Positions 11,801-21,200 of a stretch of DNA of 64,000 bases are shown here, piece after piece. The DNA is taken from assembly GCF_910592395.1 (NCBI RefSeq), contig NC_088319.1, positions 14,942,001 through 15,006,000 of the forward strand, written 5' to 3'. The notes beneath the pieces are model-generated. The model worked only from the letters and a program-made list of their open reading frames with translations. It had not been told where the DNA came from and did no database searches. Both the position numbers and the translations under genes were made by a program. Position 1 is the first letter of the stretch. Each line of letters starts with the position of its first letter. Origin of the DNA: Lineus longissimus. Lineage: Eukaryota; Nemertea; Pilidiophora; Heteronemertea; Lineidae.

Positions 11801-14800
11801 TTAAGACTCGTCGACGAGACTTGGCCCAGGCGTTGATCAACAGAGGTGTCAACCTTGATCCCATCGGCAAATGGTCCAAAGTTGGTCTCCTTGTGTACGA
11901 TTCTCAGGTGCCCCTCGGTGCCACCCCAGAGTACTTAGCTGGCCACTATCTCCTGCAGGGGGCGTCGAGTTTTCTACCAGTCATGGCGCTTGCCCCCCAG
12001 GAACACGAGAAGATTCTTGATATGGCTGCTGCTCCCGGTGGAAAGACAACCTATATTGGTAAGGCGATTTCCCTTTCAAAGATTTTTCTCATGGAGATTT
12101 TTCCGGAGATTTTTGCTGTTCAGTGTTGCCATATGATATGGTCAGTTCTATTTGACATTGTCATGTCTGCTGATGTTCTTGGTTATGAGTTAAACCAGTT
12201 TCAGTTCCTTTGAGATCTGGTGCCAGTATATTTGTTTTTTATGTGGTAAGAGTCAGATTTGACCATGTGTAGTGTTCATTCGGTTGTCCGTGTGTATGAT
12301 GAGTTTTATCACGATGGTCTTCTGAATTCATTTGAAGACATGAGTTGATTTCTGACACACAGTCTATCTCATTCAGTGTAATCATTGTTCACATTTTGGT
12401 CAACTATCATATGCACATAATTTGAACATACGGTTTTGTCTTCGCAGCTGCCCTTATGAAGAACACTGGTGTTCTGTTTGCTAACGATGCCAACGAGGCA
12501 CGCGCGAAAGCCATTGTCGGAAACACTCACAGGATGGGAATAACAAACACAGTCATATGTCACTATGATGGCAGACAATTTCCTAAGGTAAAGTTAAAAT
12601 TATCAGTTACTTTGGCCCTCAGTGGGGTAAAATTATCTTGTCCATTTTTCACTGAAATAACACTGACTACTTTGGTTTTTTTTCTTGCGTGAATATGAAT
12701 TTTGTCGTAGGTTTCACACAAACTTATTTAAGTTTCGTCTCTCCATGTTTCAGATTATGAATAATTTCGACCGTGCTCTGCTGGATGCTCCTTGTAGTGG
12801 CACAGGTGTCATATCCAAAGATGCCGGAGTCAAATCAAACAAGGTAAAATACAACTCAGAACTGTTTTGACCAGCTTGTGTTGATAATATGTTCGGGAGT
12901 TTTTGTCAGGGTTCTGTTTTTTATTTGTTAATTCCATTCATTAAGAACGCCAGCGGGATTCGTGCTAACACTGATCTGTTAATGCATGGTGTCAACTCAA
13001 CTCCAGAAATGTAACCATGTTGCATTTGTTTTTAGGATGCTAAAGATATCCAGCGGTGCTCTCATATCCAGAAGGAGTTGCTCCTAGCTGCAATTGATTG
13101 CTGTGATGCCAAGTCCAAGACAGGAGGTTACATTGTTTACTCAACTTGTTCAATATTGGTAAGTTTATTGTATGAAGCTGGTCATTGGATAGCCCGTTGC
13201 ATCCTGTGTAACTTGGCCACCGCTCCATGATTGGTGGCTGAGGTTCTGTGATGCTAGAAAAAAAAGCAAATATAACTATTGGCTGGTTTGAAATAGTGGC
13301 CAGTCAATTCTAACATTTGCAAACATTTCTAGATACTGTGATAAAGGAAATAATGTTTACAAATGGATTTTGCATCCTGTGTAACTTGGCCACCGCTCCA
13401 CGATTGGTGGCTGAGGTTCTGTGATGCTAGAACAAAAAAGCAAATATAACTATTGGCTGGTTTGAAACAGTGGCTCGTCAATTCTAACATTTGCTGACAT
13501 TTCCTTGTTTATGGTATGCTCTGGTCTTTGCCTAATAGAAAAAGCGACTGACTCTATAATCAACCCTGTTCTTGATTTCAGATTGAGGAAAACGAATGGG
13601 TCATCGATTATGCCTTAAAGAAGAGAAACGTCAAACTGGTGCCAACTGGTCTTGATTTTGGAAGAGAGGGATTTAACCGGTAATAAGTGCTGTCCTAGTG
13701 GTTAAACATGTGACTTCAGCATTCACAATAAAGTCTACTTGCACTGCTCATGAACAGTGCTGTCCTCAAAGGGAGGTGTCCTGATTACAGAGGTCAAGTA
13801 TAGAAATGACCCATATGGGACTAAAGTCACTGTCCCTAAAGAGGGGGAGTTCTGCCGACAGAGGTGTCTGCCAGTGCTAAGGGAGATTCCACTATAATTT
13901 TAATGCATCCTGTGTAACTTGGCCACCGCTCCATGATTGGTGGCTGAGGTTCTGTGATGCTAGAACAAGCAGCAAATATAACTATTGGCTGGTTTGAAAC
14001 AGTGGCCAGTCAATTCTAACATTTGCTGACAATTTCTTCATCAGTTTTACACAACTGAGTGTTATATTTCTAAAATTTAAGAGTGTTCCAATTGTTCTTC
14101 TAATCTTTTAGGTTCAAGGAGCATAAATTCCACCCCAGTATGAAGCATACGAGACGGTTTTATCCACACACACACAACATGGACGGATTCTTTGTTGCAA
14201 AGTTGAAGAAGTTCTCCAATAAAATCCCGGGAAAAGGTGAGCAATTTATTCAAAAGCCCTTTGGACATTTTGATCATTAGCAAAATAAATCATTTTCTTA
14301 ATTATTCAAACTTTCAGACTGTGCACTTCATGTCACAGTTTAACACCTTAATTTCCAAGATTGTGGCCCTTGAGGGATTTTGAGGTAGGTAAATCTGGAC
14401 TTGTAAGTTATTTCAAAATGTTTTGTAAAATGATAATGTGTTATCTTTTCTGCGAAGCTCAGTTTTCTCTTTAATTCACTTCAGGAACAGATAAAGCAGA
14501 GGAGCAAGAAACCGACCTGACGACAGAAAGTGAAGCGGTGGAGAATGGTCACACTGAATCCCCAGAGGGTAAACCAGCCAAAAAAGGGAAGAAAGCAAAG
14601 CAGAAAGGGAAGAAACCAGCAACAGACGGAGGTGGAAAGTCTCCCAAGAAAGGGAAGAAAATGAAATCTGGTGTCAACAAACCATCGCCTAAAAAAAGTG
14701 ATACAGTAATGGAGAACGTTGGTGTTGCTAAAAAAACTGAAAAGAAACAGAAAAAGAACGTGAAATCAGTAGTGTCTGTGGCCGTTGAAACGAAAGACGC

Positions 14801-15122
14801 TGTTGTGAAATCTAGTGTTACGCCAAAATCAAACGTGAAAGATCGGACTCCTGTTTTGAAAGACCGGACTCCTGTTATGCAACAGGCAGCAACTCCTAGT
14901 AGCTCGAAGAAGGAAAACAAAAGGGATAAATCTCTAATGGAAAAATTGGATTCTACTCCTGTGAAAAAAACTGCACCAGCTCCAGAAGTTAGTGTGAAAA
15001 GTGTTGAAAAGGGCTCAGAATTTAGCAAAAAGAAACTTCTGAAACAGAAGCGGAAAAGTGAGGGGGGAGCGATATTGGGTGGAGGCAAAAAGGCTAAGAG
15101 GGAAGGGTTTAGGACACCTTGA
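8862..15122 (+). CDS. NOP2: NOP2/NSUN1 nucleolar rRNA (cytosine-5) methyltransferase (p120)
   Basis: Fourteen exons join in frame to 846 aa (human about 812): 8862-8979, 9319-9364, 9613-9674, 9933-10261, 10503-10672, 10888-10973, 11445-11641, 11740-12058, 12448-12587, 12754-12843, 13036-13158, 13582-13679, 14112-14236, 14485-15122. NOP2 acts in the nucleolus and methylates a cytosine of the large-subunit rRNA using S-adenosylmethionine. The N-terminus (MGRIRD...KRGPGRKAK) matches the family, then comes a long Asp/Glu/Ser tract. The core has the SAM loop APGGKT, the motif IV cysteine in DAPCSGTG and the motif VI cysteine in [26 protein letters not shown] closes the catalytic domain. A Lys-rich tail follows. 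Intron 6 is AT-AC (U12-type). Introns 4, 5, 6 and 8 each carry a C/D snoRNA, and introns 11 and 12 carry H/ACA snoRNAs. The identification is firm from extended similarity to human NOP2. Confidence 0.96.
10350..10436 (+). ncRNA. SNORD35: box C/D snoRNA, U35-like, copy 1 (NOP2 intron 4)
   Basis: Box C ATGATGA is at 10363-10369, box D' CTGA at 10389-10392 and box D CTGA at 10421-10424. The ends pair as GCACTGC..CCA (10350-10361) with TGG..GCAGTGC (10425-10436), a strong terminal stem. The guide before D' contains TCACGATGGTCT, shared with vertebrate U35, which guides 2'-O-methylation of a cytosine in the large-subunit rRNA near AGACCGTCGTGA (one G-U pair). The name rests on this remembered guide match. 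Confidence 0.85.
10743..10802 (+). ncRNA. SNORD35: box C/D snoRNA, U35-like, copy 2 (NOP2 intron 5)
   Basis: Box C ATGATGA is at 10743-10749, D' CTGA at 10769-10772 and D CTGA at 10799-10802. The D' guide is the same as in the other three copies, while the segment between D' and D differs. The flanks do not form an obvious long terminal stem, so this copy may be less stable or decayed. Confidence 0.75.
11072..11146 (+). ncRNA. SNORD35: box C/D snoRNA, U35-like, copy 3 (inside the U12 intron)
   Basis: Box C ATGATGA is at 11080-11086, D' CTGA at 11106-11109 and D CTGA at 11136-11139. A short terminal stem GCCA/TGGC flanks it. The D' guide is identical over TATCACGATGGTCTT. It lies within the AT-AC intron, so its release by splicing and debranching would depend on the minor spliceosome. 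Confidence 0.82.
11190..11340. mobile_element. candidate pogo/Tigger-like MITE fragment
   Basis: The sequence has opposed motifs such as GACACCTCT, GACCTCTCTAATCCGAACG and AGAGAGGTTGTACT. These resemble the ends of pogo-superfamily non-autonomous elements. It lies in the NOP2 U12 intron. No transposase is present and the borders are uncertain. Confidence 0.4.
12289..12360 (+). ncRNA. SNORD35: box C/D snoRNA, U35-like, copy 4 (NOP2 intron 8)
   Basis: Box C ATGATGA is at 12296-12302, D' CTGA at 12322-12325 and D CTGA at 12352-12355. GTGTGT before box C pairs with CACAC after box D as the terminal stem. The D' guide matches the other copies. Confidence 0.84.
13199..13328 (+). ncRNA. H/ACA box snoRNA, copy 1 (NOP2 intron 11)
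   Basis: The first hairpin has basal stem GCATC/GATGC and inner stem GCCACC/GGTGGC. An H box (AGAAAA) follows. The second hairpin is closed by GCAAAT/ATTTGC, then ACA lies three bases from the inferred 3' end (ACATTT). This is the hairpin-hinge-hairpin-tail form of a pseudouridylation guide. I cannot name the family or the target uridine. Two further copies lie downstream in the same gene. Confidence 0.85.
13372..13502 (+). ncRNA. H/ACA box snoRNA, copy 2 (NOP2 intron 11)
   Basis: Nearly identical to copy 1 and in the same intron, about 45 bp away. The hinge reads AGAACA and the tail TGACATTT. The stems GCATC/GATGC, GCCACC/GGTGGC and GCAAAT/ATTTGC are kept, while loop bases vary (CCATGATT becomes CCACGATT). 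Two H/ACA units in one intron is unusual, because animal introns normally release one snoRNA each. Confidence 0.85.
13745..13895. mobile_element. second candidate pogo-like MITE fragment
   Basis: Segments such as AGGGAGGTGTCCTGATTACAG and AGGGAGATTCCACTATAA recall the element at 11190-11340. It lies in NOP2 intron 12, just before H/ACA copy 3. Family and borders are uncertain. Confidence 0.35.
13905..14034 (+). ncRNA. H/ACA box snoRNA, copy 3 (NOP2 intron 12)
   Basis: Third copy of the same H/ACA RNA, with the same stems, a hinge of AGAACA and the tail TGACAATT. Both pocket regions are unchanged apart from a few bases, which suggests the copies are recent duplicates or under selection. Confidence 0.85.
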
Positions 15123-15429
15123 TGTGGTGGTTGAGTAAGTTAGAATCTTGACCACAAAGTCTAGTTTGGAGCCTTGTGTTCAGGGGGGCAGGATACATTG
15201 AGGTATGGAATGTGTCTCACATTTGCTGAAAACTTTTGTGTCTGATATCAGTTTGTCCTGGTAAAGTCTTGTCAATGCAAGGAGTGCCTTAGATCATGTG
15301 AGACGGACCATCTGGTGCAGAAGTGGAATGACTGCCATTCTTATGAAAAACCCAACTCCCGAGTTAGATTATTACAAATCAATTTGTTATATAAGCTGTT
15401 TCATAAAATATAAGTGTCTACTTTTATGA

Positions 15430-15435
15430 AATAAA
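15430..15435 (+). terminator. polyadenylation signal of NOP2
   Basis: AATAAA lies about 310 nt after the NOP2 stop codon (15120-15122). No earlier canonical signal was noticed, so this marks the likely 3' end of the transcript. Confidence 0.6.
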
Positions 15436-15850
15436 ATCTGGAAAAAAATTATTTGTAGAAAGAATTTCAAATTGTTTTCTTTGAACTCATGGAAAAAAGC
15501 ACAGTCTTGTTCCAAACCTAAGATTGGTCTTGGGCCACTGAAACCCCCTTGGTCTATGGTATCGTGGGTTTCCTGGCCAAAGACCAATCACTTGTGTTTT
15601 TTGCCCACTTTGACATCACACTCACACCAGCTTCACAGGTCTAGTCAAGATCGCTCATGGCCTACTTTACAGTATTCAACAACTGGTACCCTCTAGGTAT
15701 CCTCCAACACCAGGGTCATCCTCGTGCAACTCCACTACGCACATCGCAGCTAATAAGACTGGCAACTTGTTACACATGTCCCAAGGCTTAGATTATAGGG
15801 TACAGGGTGAGTCATAAAAAAGAGAGGGAAACGAATATGCTGTCAGTATT

Positions 15851-15856
15851 TTTATT
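15851..15856 (-). terminator. candidate polyadenylation signal of the 16.6-kb minus-strand gene
   Basis: The minus strand reads AATAAA about 790 nt downstream of the stop at 16643. It would place the 3' end of that gene tail to tail with NOP2. Confidence 0.4.
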
Positions 15857-16642
15857 AAAAAGATATTTCAGCAGTCGACAATGGTATAATGATATTTCAT
15901 ATGAGTAAATGACCAAGACATTTCCAATGAAGTATGAAATTCACAATTTTTTGCATAAAACTAAGAATAAAAATATGTATTTCCATATCTTCAACATGCT
16001 GAGGACAAATTCTACTAAACTAACCCCACCTTGGTTATAGCAAGCCTATCAGAATAGCTATAGATTAACAAGGAAGTTTTTTAATAGAATTTTAACAGGA
16101 TACTGCATGTTAATTGTTTAACCACTTGGCTACTGACCAAGTTAACAATGATTTGATATACTCTTAAAATCTTATTTACAACAATGAGGATGTGAAAAGA
16201 TTTACAAAAAGTTCCTGCCACCTTGTTGACAAGAATAAAATTCCTCAGCATAAATTTTAAAATACTTTACAAAGATTGCATAGACTAACAAGTGAAATGC
16301 TTGTTAACAAGTGAAATGCTTGTTATGCGCTAGTATCAATTTTTGTTAGTGTCTTACAAAATGTGTAGACCAGGTACAACCCCAAACGGTAAAATGTTGT
16401 CATGACCCCTTGTGAATCATAGCATATCAGCAAAGTATCATCAGCGACAACAGGTATCCATCAAATTGACTCACCTAAGGTTTATAAGTCAACCGTCATT
16501 CTGTCACTGTGGACCCTGATGATATTTTGTCAGAACAGTTAAAACAGCTGTTGTATTGTCAACCACAAAAATGTGGTTTTACAGCAAAGTTCAATTTGAT
16601 TTCAATCTCCAAGCACAGAATGACTTGGACATGAAATTATTG

Positions 16643-17207
16643 TCATCCTTGAGTAGATTGTGGCTCGTGTGAAATGGGCGGAAGACGTCTAGGTGGTTGA
16701 TTGACATCGTGGATGAATTCAGCATCTTGATTGAGGGCTACAGGACCATTCTGCTTTACAGCTGGGTCTGAAATTTTCATAATAACAAGGTATGAAATGT
16801 CTGCTCCAAGGACAATCACACCTTTCAGCAATTCCTTCCGCATGAATTTATCTACCGACATGCATTTTTCTAGTTCTTTGAAGATGTTTTTCAGATTCAT
16901 ATATTTCCCAAGGCATTTATAATTTGGGACAGGTGACCCCCTCCCCTCTTTGAAGACAAATGGAAGGGGAAGGGGAAGGGGTATGACAAATAATTTAACA
17001 GAATTATAGTTTCATTTTGGATTGTTGTATTGCCCATTGGGATGAATTTCATGAACATAGATTTTAAGGTTAAACTAAGGTCACTGCACTCACCTGCCTG
17101 CCTCTCAATCACCTGCTCATCAATGGAGTCCGTGTCACTATTGACTCTGTTGGTCTTGCCACCGTTTATCTTGATACCACAACACTTTTCGAGCCATCTC
17201 TCAAAGA
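16643..17207 (-). CDS. partial gene model of unknown function, last two exons
   Basis: Two exons are visible: 17207-17094 (FERWLEKCCGIKINGG... ending QVIERQA) and 16947-16643 (..SPVPNYKCLGKYMNLKNIF.. to a TGA stop). The first follows a good acceptor (TTTTTTCAG) and ends at GTGAGT. The second follows a pyrimidine-rich tract ending CAAAG, and the phases agree. The product ends with a proline-rich tail (NQPPRRLPPISHEPQSTQG). It contains an amphipathic, Lys/Glu-rich stretch but no domain or membrane segment that I recognise. Earlier exons must lie between 17208 and 18290 and were not found. It lies tail to tail with NOP2 and head to head with DHX36. Confidence 0.5.
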
Positions 17208-18298
17208 CTGAAAAAAGAGGAAGTTTTTAGGTCAGAATAGCTGTCCTTGAGGCTCTCTCATGACATTATGTCGTTTATTCCTGTCACATTCGGTGGATCA
17301 CCCCATTGAATAACAGATGATCATGATGATTGATAGAGCAGCCCCCCCCCCCCCCCCCCACCTGACCTTGGCTTGGGACATTTTTATCATTTTGTTTGCA
17401 GTTTCAGTTTGTTTGATTTGATTGAGAAAAAACTTCACTTACTATGCCCACACAATCACCAACACATTCCTGCAAAACTGTCTCTCTCCTCACAGGCTAA
17501 GATACAACGTACAAATCTTTCAAAACAACAAGCAAGTGGTATCATACAACCCCTCGGCTGGCTAGGGGGTAAAGAATTTGTTGACATAACAACAACAAGG
17601 GACCAAAAATTTTTATGTTTTGGGTTGATCTAAAATGCAGACTGATCAGCTGTGGCTTCACCAAAAACGAAACCACTAAAATGTTCAGTATGCTCCAATA
17701 ATTCTGGTCTTTTTCAGTTTTTGAGCAGATAACATTGAATTAGGCAGGGTCGTTCCTAACCTTACTGATATATTCCCTGGTTCTTCGTCTAATTGTTATT
17801 GTATACAATTTGTTTCAACTGGGACCCGTTTCAACTTGATATTCTACTTTTTCGGCATACCTGACCAAAACTCGAGACCTGCTAAAAGAAGTACCAATTT
17901 CCAATTTTAGTCAATGTTGCAATTATTTCGGCTGCAAACGGCTAAAGTACAGTCTGAATTTTGGTCTTTACAAGCAAAATATGTATTAGCAGGAATAGGA
18001 AACTTCTACACGCTTTCTAGAGGGGATTTTGGTAATTGATTGAGTCAAAATTTTGATTTGGAAAGTCGGGCAGTAAATGTACACTCTTTCTAAGTTTCTT
18101 CACTGTACATTCGAATTCATGTTATGTACACTTCCATGACTGAGATCTTCGCAAGACTAAAGACTAAAGTCACAGACTTAGTGAGCCCCCTTCGTGATCA
18201 TGGGCCCCTTGGAATTACCGTCACTTGTCTACTAACACTGTCTGCTGAACATTCTGATGCCTTAGTTTCAAACTAAGTTGTTATTTTTGTTAGGTCAA
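17208..18298. other. non-coding: intron(s) of the minus-strand gene and DHX36 upstream region
   Basis: The unresolved 5' exon(s) of the minus-strand gene and a non-coding first exon of DHX36 probably lie here. A splice acceptor TTTTTGTTAG ends at 18293, just before the DHX36 ATG. An 18-bp C homopolymer occupies 17342-17359. Confidence 0.4.
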
Positions 18299-21200
18299 AT
18301 GGACAGATATTCAGGAGGACGAGGTGGTGGAGGTAGATATGAGGAGGGTTCACTGTTTGATTACAAGGACCGCAGAGGACGTGGATCGAGACGAGGGCGA
18401 GGAGGAAGAAAGTATGGCAACAAAACAAGAAGACCCCCACTGACACCAGAACAAGGTGAGGTCAGAAGTGATTGAAATGGGGAAGCACTGGAGTTTAGCT
18501 TTTTTCCAATGGCCGGATTTTATCAAATGACTATAAAATGTATTTCAAACTCTTTTCATTGATACTAATTTTCTTTACAGAGGAGGAAAGAGCCAAGGAG
18601 CGTGAACGTCAGGGCGGCCCACCCAGAGGTCTTCGAGGACGTGATATTGGCATGTGGTATGCCTCAAGAGGCAGAGCAAAGAACAAAGAGAGGGAGCGTT
18701 TGGAGGTGTGGCATTTTTAGGTTTTTCTTAGGCACAGATAAAATCTAATGAAAGAATGAACGAGATGTAATGAGTTCAAACCTTACGAAGGCATGTGTCA
18801 CAACCAATGTCTGCAAAGTAGCCTGGTGGACATTACCTTGGACTGTTGTTGAATCTTTGTATGACAAAACGTAATGTATTCACTGGCAGAAATAAGACTT
18901 TCTACAGAAATAAGCTTTACTATTGCAGAGACCAGAAATCACAATCGGCCGAGACAAGTTAAGAAATCTTTCCAGAATGGTGGATAGTTTCAAAGATGAT
19001 GATGCTGGCTACAAGCCTAGGCTTAGTCACTCTGCTAGGCCTAGAAATGTGCCAAGTTCTTCTGCGGGATCAAGCCACGATAACCAGGCTGCAAACTTTG
19101 GGCGAGATCGACCTGGGTCTTCTCGTCTTGATAAAAACAGTTTCGAATCTTCCACATGGAACGACCACGGTAGATTTTCAGGGCAGTCTAGAAATGGTTC
19201 GTCTGAATCTAGATCTTGGCGAGAGCAAGAACCGGCTCCAAGTTCTTCAGGAGGTAAAAGTGTTTTCTAGCATAGCCAGTGCTTAGTCCTAAACATGGCT
19301 TATCTCTAGTTTGACTAAGCTTTCCTTGATATTTTATTTAATGCTCTGCTGCCTTGATTTGTTAGAGAGTGAAACTCTGTCCATGTTGGTCCTCTCTTGG
19401 ATGTCCTGTGACTGTGATCCAAGTACATTGGAAGAATTTCCTCGTTGATACATCATCACATCTAATCCCTGCCCCCTTACATCCCAGTGAATGTCACGGT
19501 TTAGCAGCAGCTGTGTGAAGATTGTTTTTGCAAGATTTATTTACACCTGGTACCAGTAAACACCATACTTTCACTTCAGCTGCAGCAGTTTCTGATCTTC
19601 TTGATGATGAGCCATTAGAAGGGCCTGAAAATGTTGCAGCTATTCGGCAATACTTATCGGAGCGGTCAGATTATGATGTCAGTGAAATTGAGATGCTTGA
19701 GGATGACAAATGTAAGATTATTCAAGAGTCCAAAATCTCAAATAGTAATCTATACGAAATGCGATAAAGTATGGGGTATCACAATAATGTGGTGGTTTGC
19801 CTCGTAGTATCTACAAACTGTTAAAGATGATGCGGAGGGGACGTTGTCTTGTTTAAGAGAGAACTATAGGCAGGAGCAAAGATCTCTGTCTTTACTCTCT
19901 GTGGGTCTTTTCAATGTTTCATATTTACTTTATTCAGTAGAGGAGTTACAACGACGGGTGCAACAAAACACGGAAGAAGATAAAAGATACCTGCGAGAGT
20001 TCGAAGCAAAACAGTCTGAACCAAGATATCAAAAGATGCAGCAGTTCAGGAAGAAGTTGCCTTCATATGATATGGCTGAGGTAGGTATTGGGCCTTTTCA
20101 ACCCTTTCAGTCCCGACAAAATATTTAGAATGTCAATGATGTATTATTCGTATGAGACTAACATGTGATGATAACTTTTTAGCAGTCGATTTTCTCTTTT
20201 TTTATGGCTATATTACAGAACCAGGCCAACGTGGCTGTCTTCCTCCCTTGATCCCCAGAGCCTTGGTCGAGATTGGTGCACTGTTCAGCCATGTCATTAG
20301 GTTCTGACCGTTGTCATCTATACCAATTGGAAAAAGAATACTAATTCAATTTCGTAACATTTCAGGATATTCTTAAAACGGTTGGTGCCAACCAAGTGAC
20401 TGTGATCAGTGGTGAGACAGGCTGCGGTAAAACCACTCAAGTTGCCCAGTTTATCTTGGACGACTTCATCAAACAAGGCTTAGGATCACTGTGTCGTGTT
20501 GTTTGTACCCAGCCTCGTAGGATCAGTGCGATATCAGTCGCGCAGCGCGTGGCCCAGGAGAGAGCTGACGATTGTGGTGGACCTGACAGCAGTGTTGGTT
20601 ATCAGATAAGGCTGGAAGTGTATGTATTGTGTGTGACTTTTAGTATTTTCAGAATTCATTCGAAAAACAACCTTGCCCTGTCTTATATACTAGTCACTCA
20701 ATGAGTTACATTGGTCTAAAATCATTTAAATTTAAATCCAGAACTCATTCAATGATGATAATGATAGTACCAAGAAACTTACTGTTGCAATTGTTCAACG
20801 TTGCCCTAAGTTTAGCATTGATTGATTTGGCTATAAAGCACAAGAGCTCATTAGCATAACAACTCAAAAATATGTTGGCATATTCCACTTTTTCAGGAAA
20901 AGACCAAGACCCCGAGGTTCTATTCTGTTCTGTACGACAGGAATTGTCCTCAAGTGGCTCGAGTCAGACCCGTAAGTAAAAATTTCCCAATAAACATTGA
21001 GAAATTGACGTACCCTTTGGGAGAATCATGCTACCTGCCAAAGCAACTGGTGGGGGCCCAAATGATGTAACGTCAAACGTGCTTTAGTTAATTTATAGGT
21101 AACTGTATTGAGCACCTGATATTGCGGTCAGTCCTAGAAACTTGAAGATCTTTATGTCTTGGTGTTTCTGTTTTCAGTTTGCTGACCCACGCCTCCCACA

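Noticed and set aside
14549-15088. 179-aa minus-strand frame with many phenylalanines
   Set aside because: Antisense of the Lys-rich NOP2 tail (AAA/AAG read as TTT/CTT).
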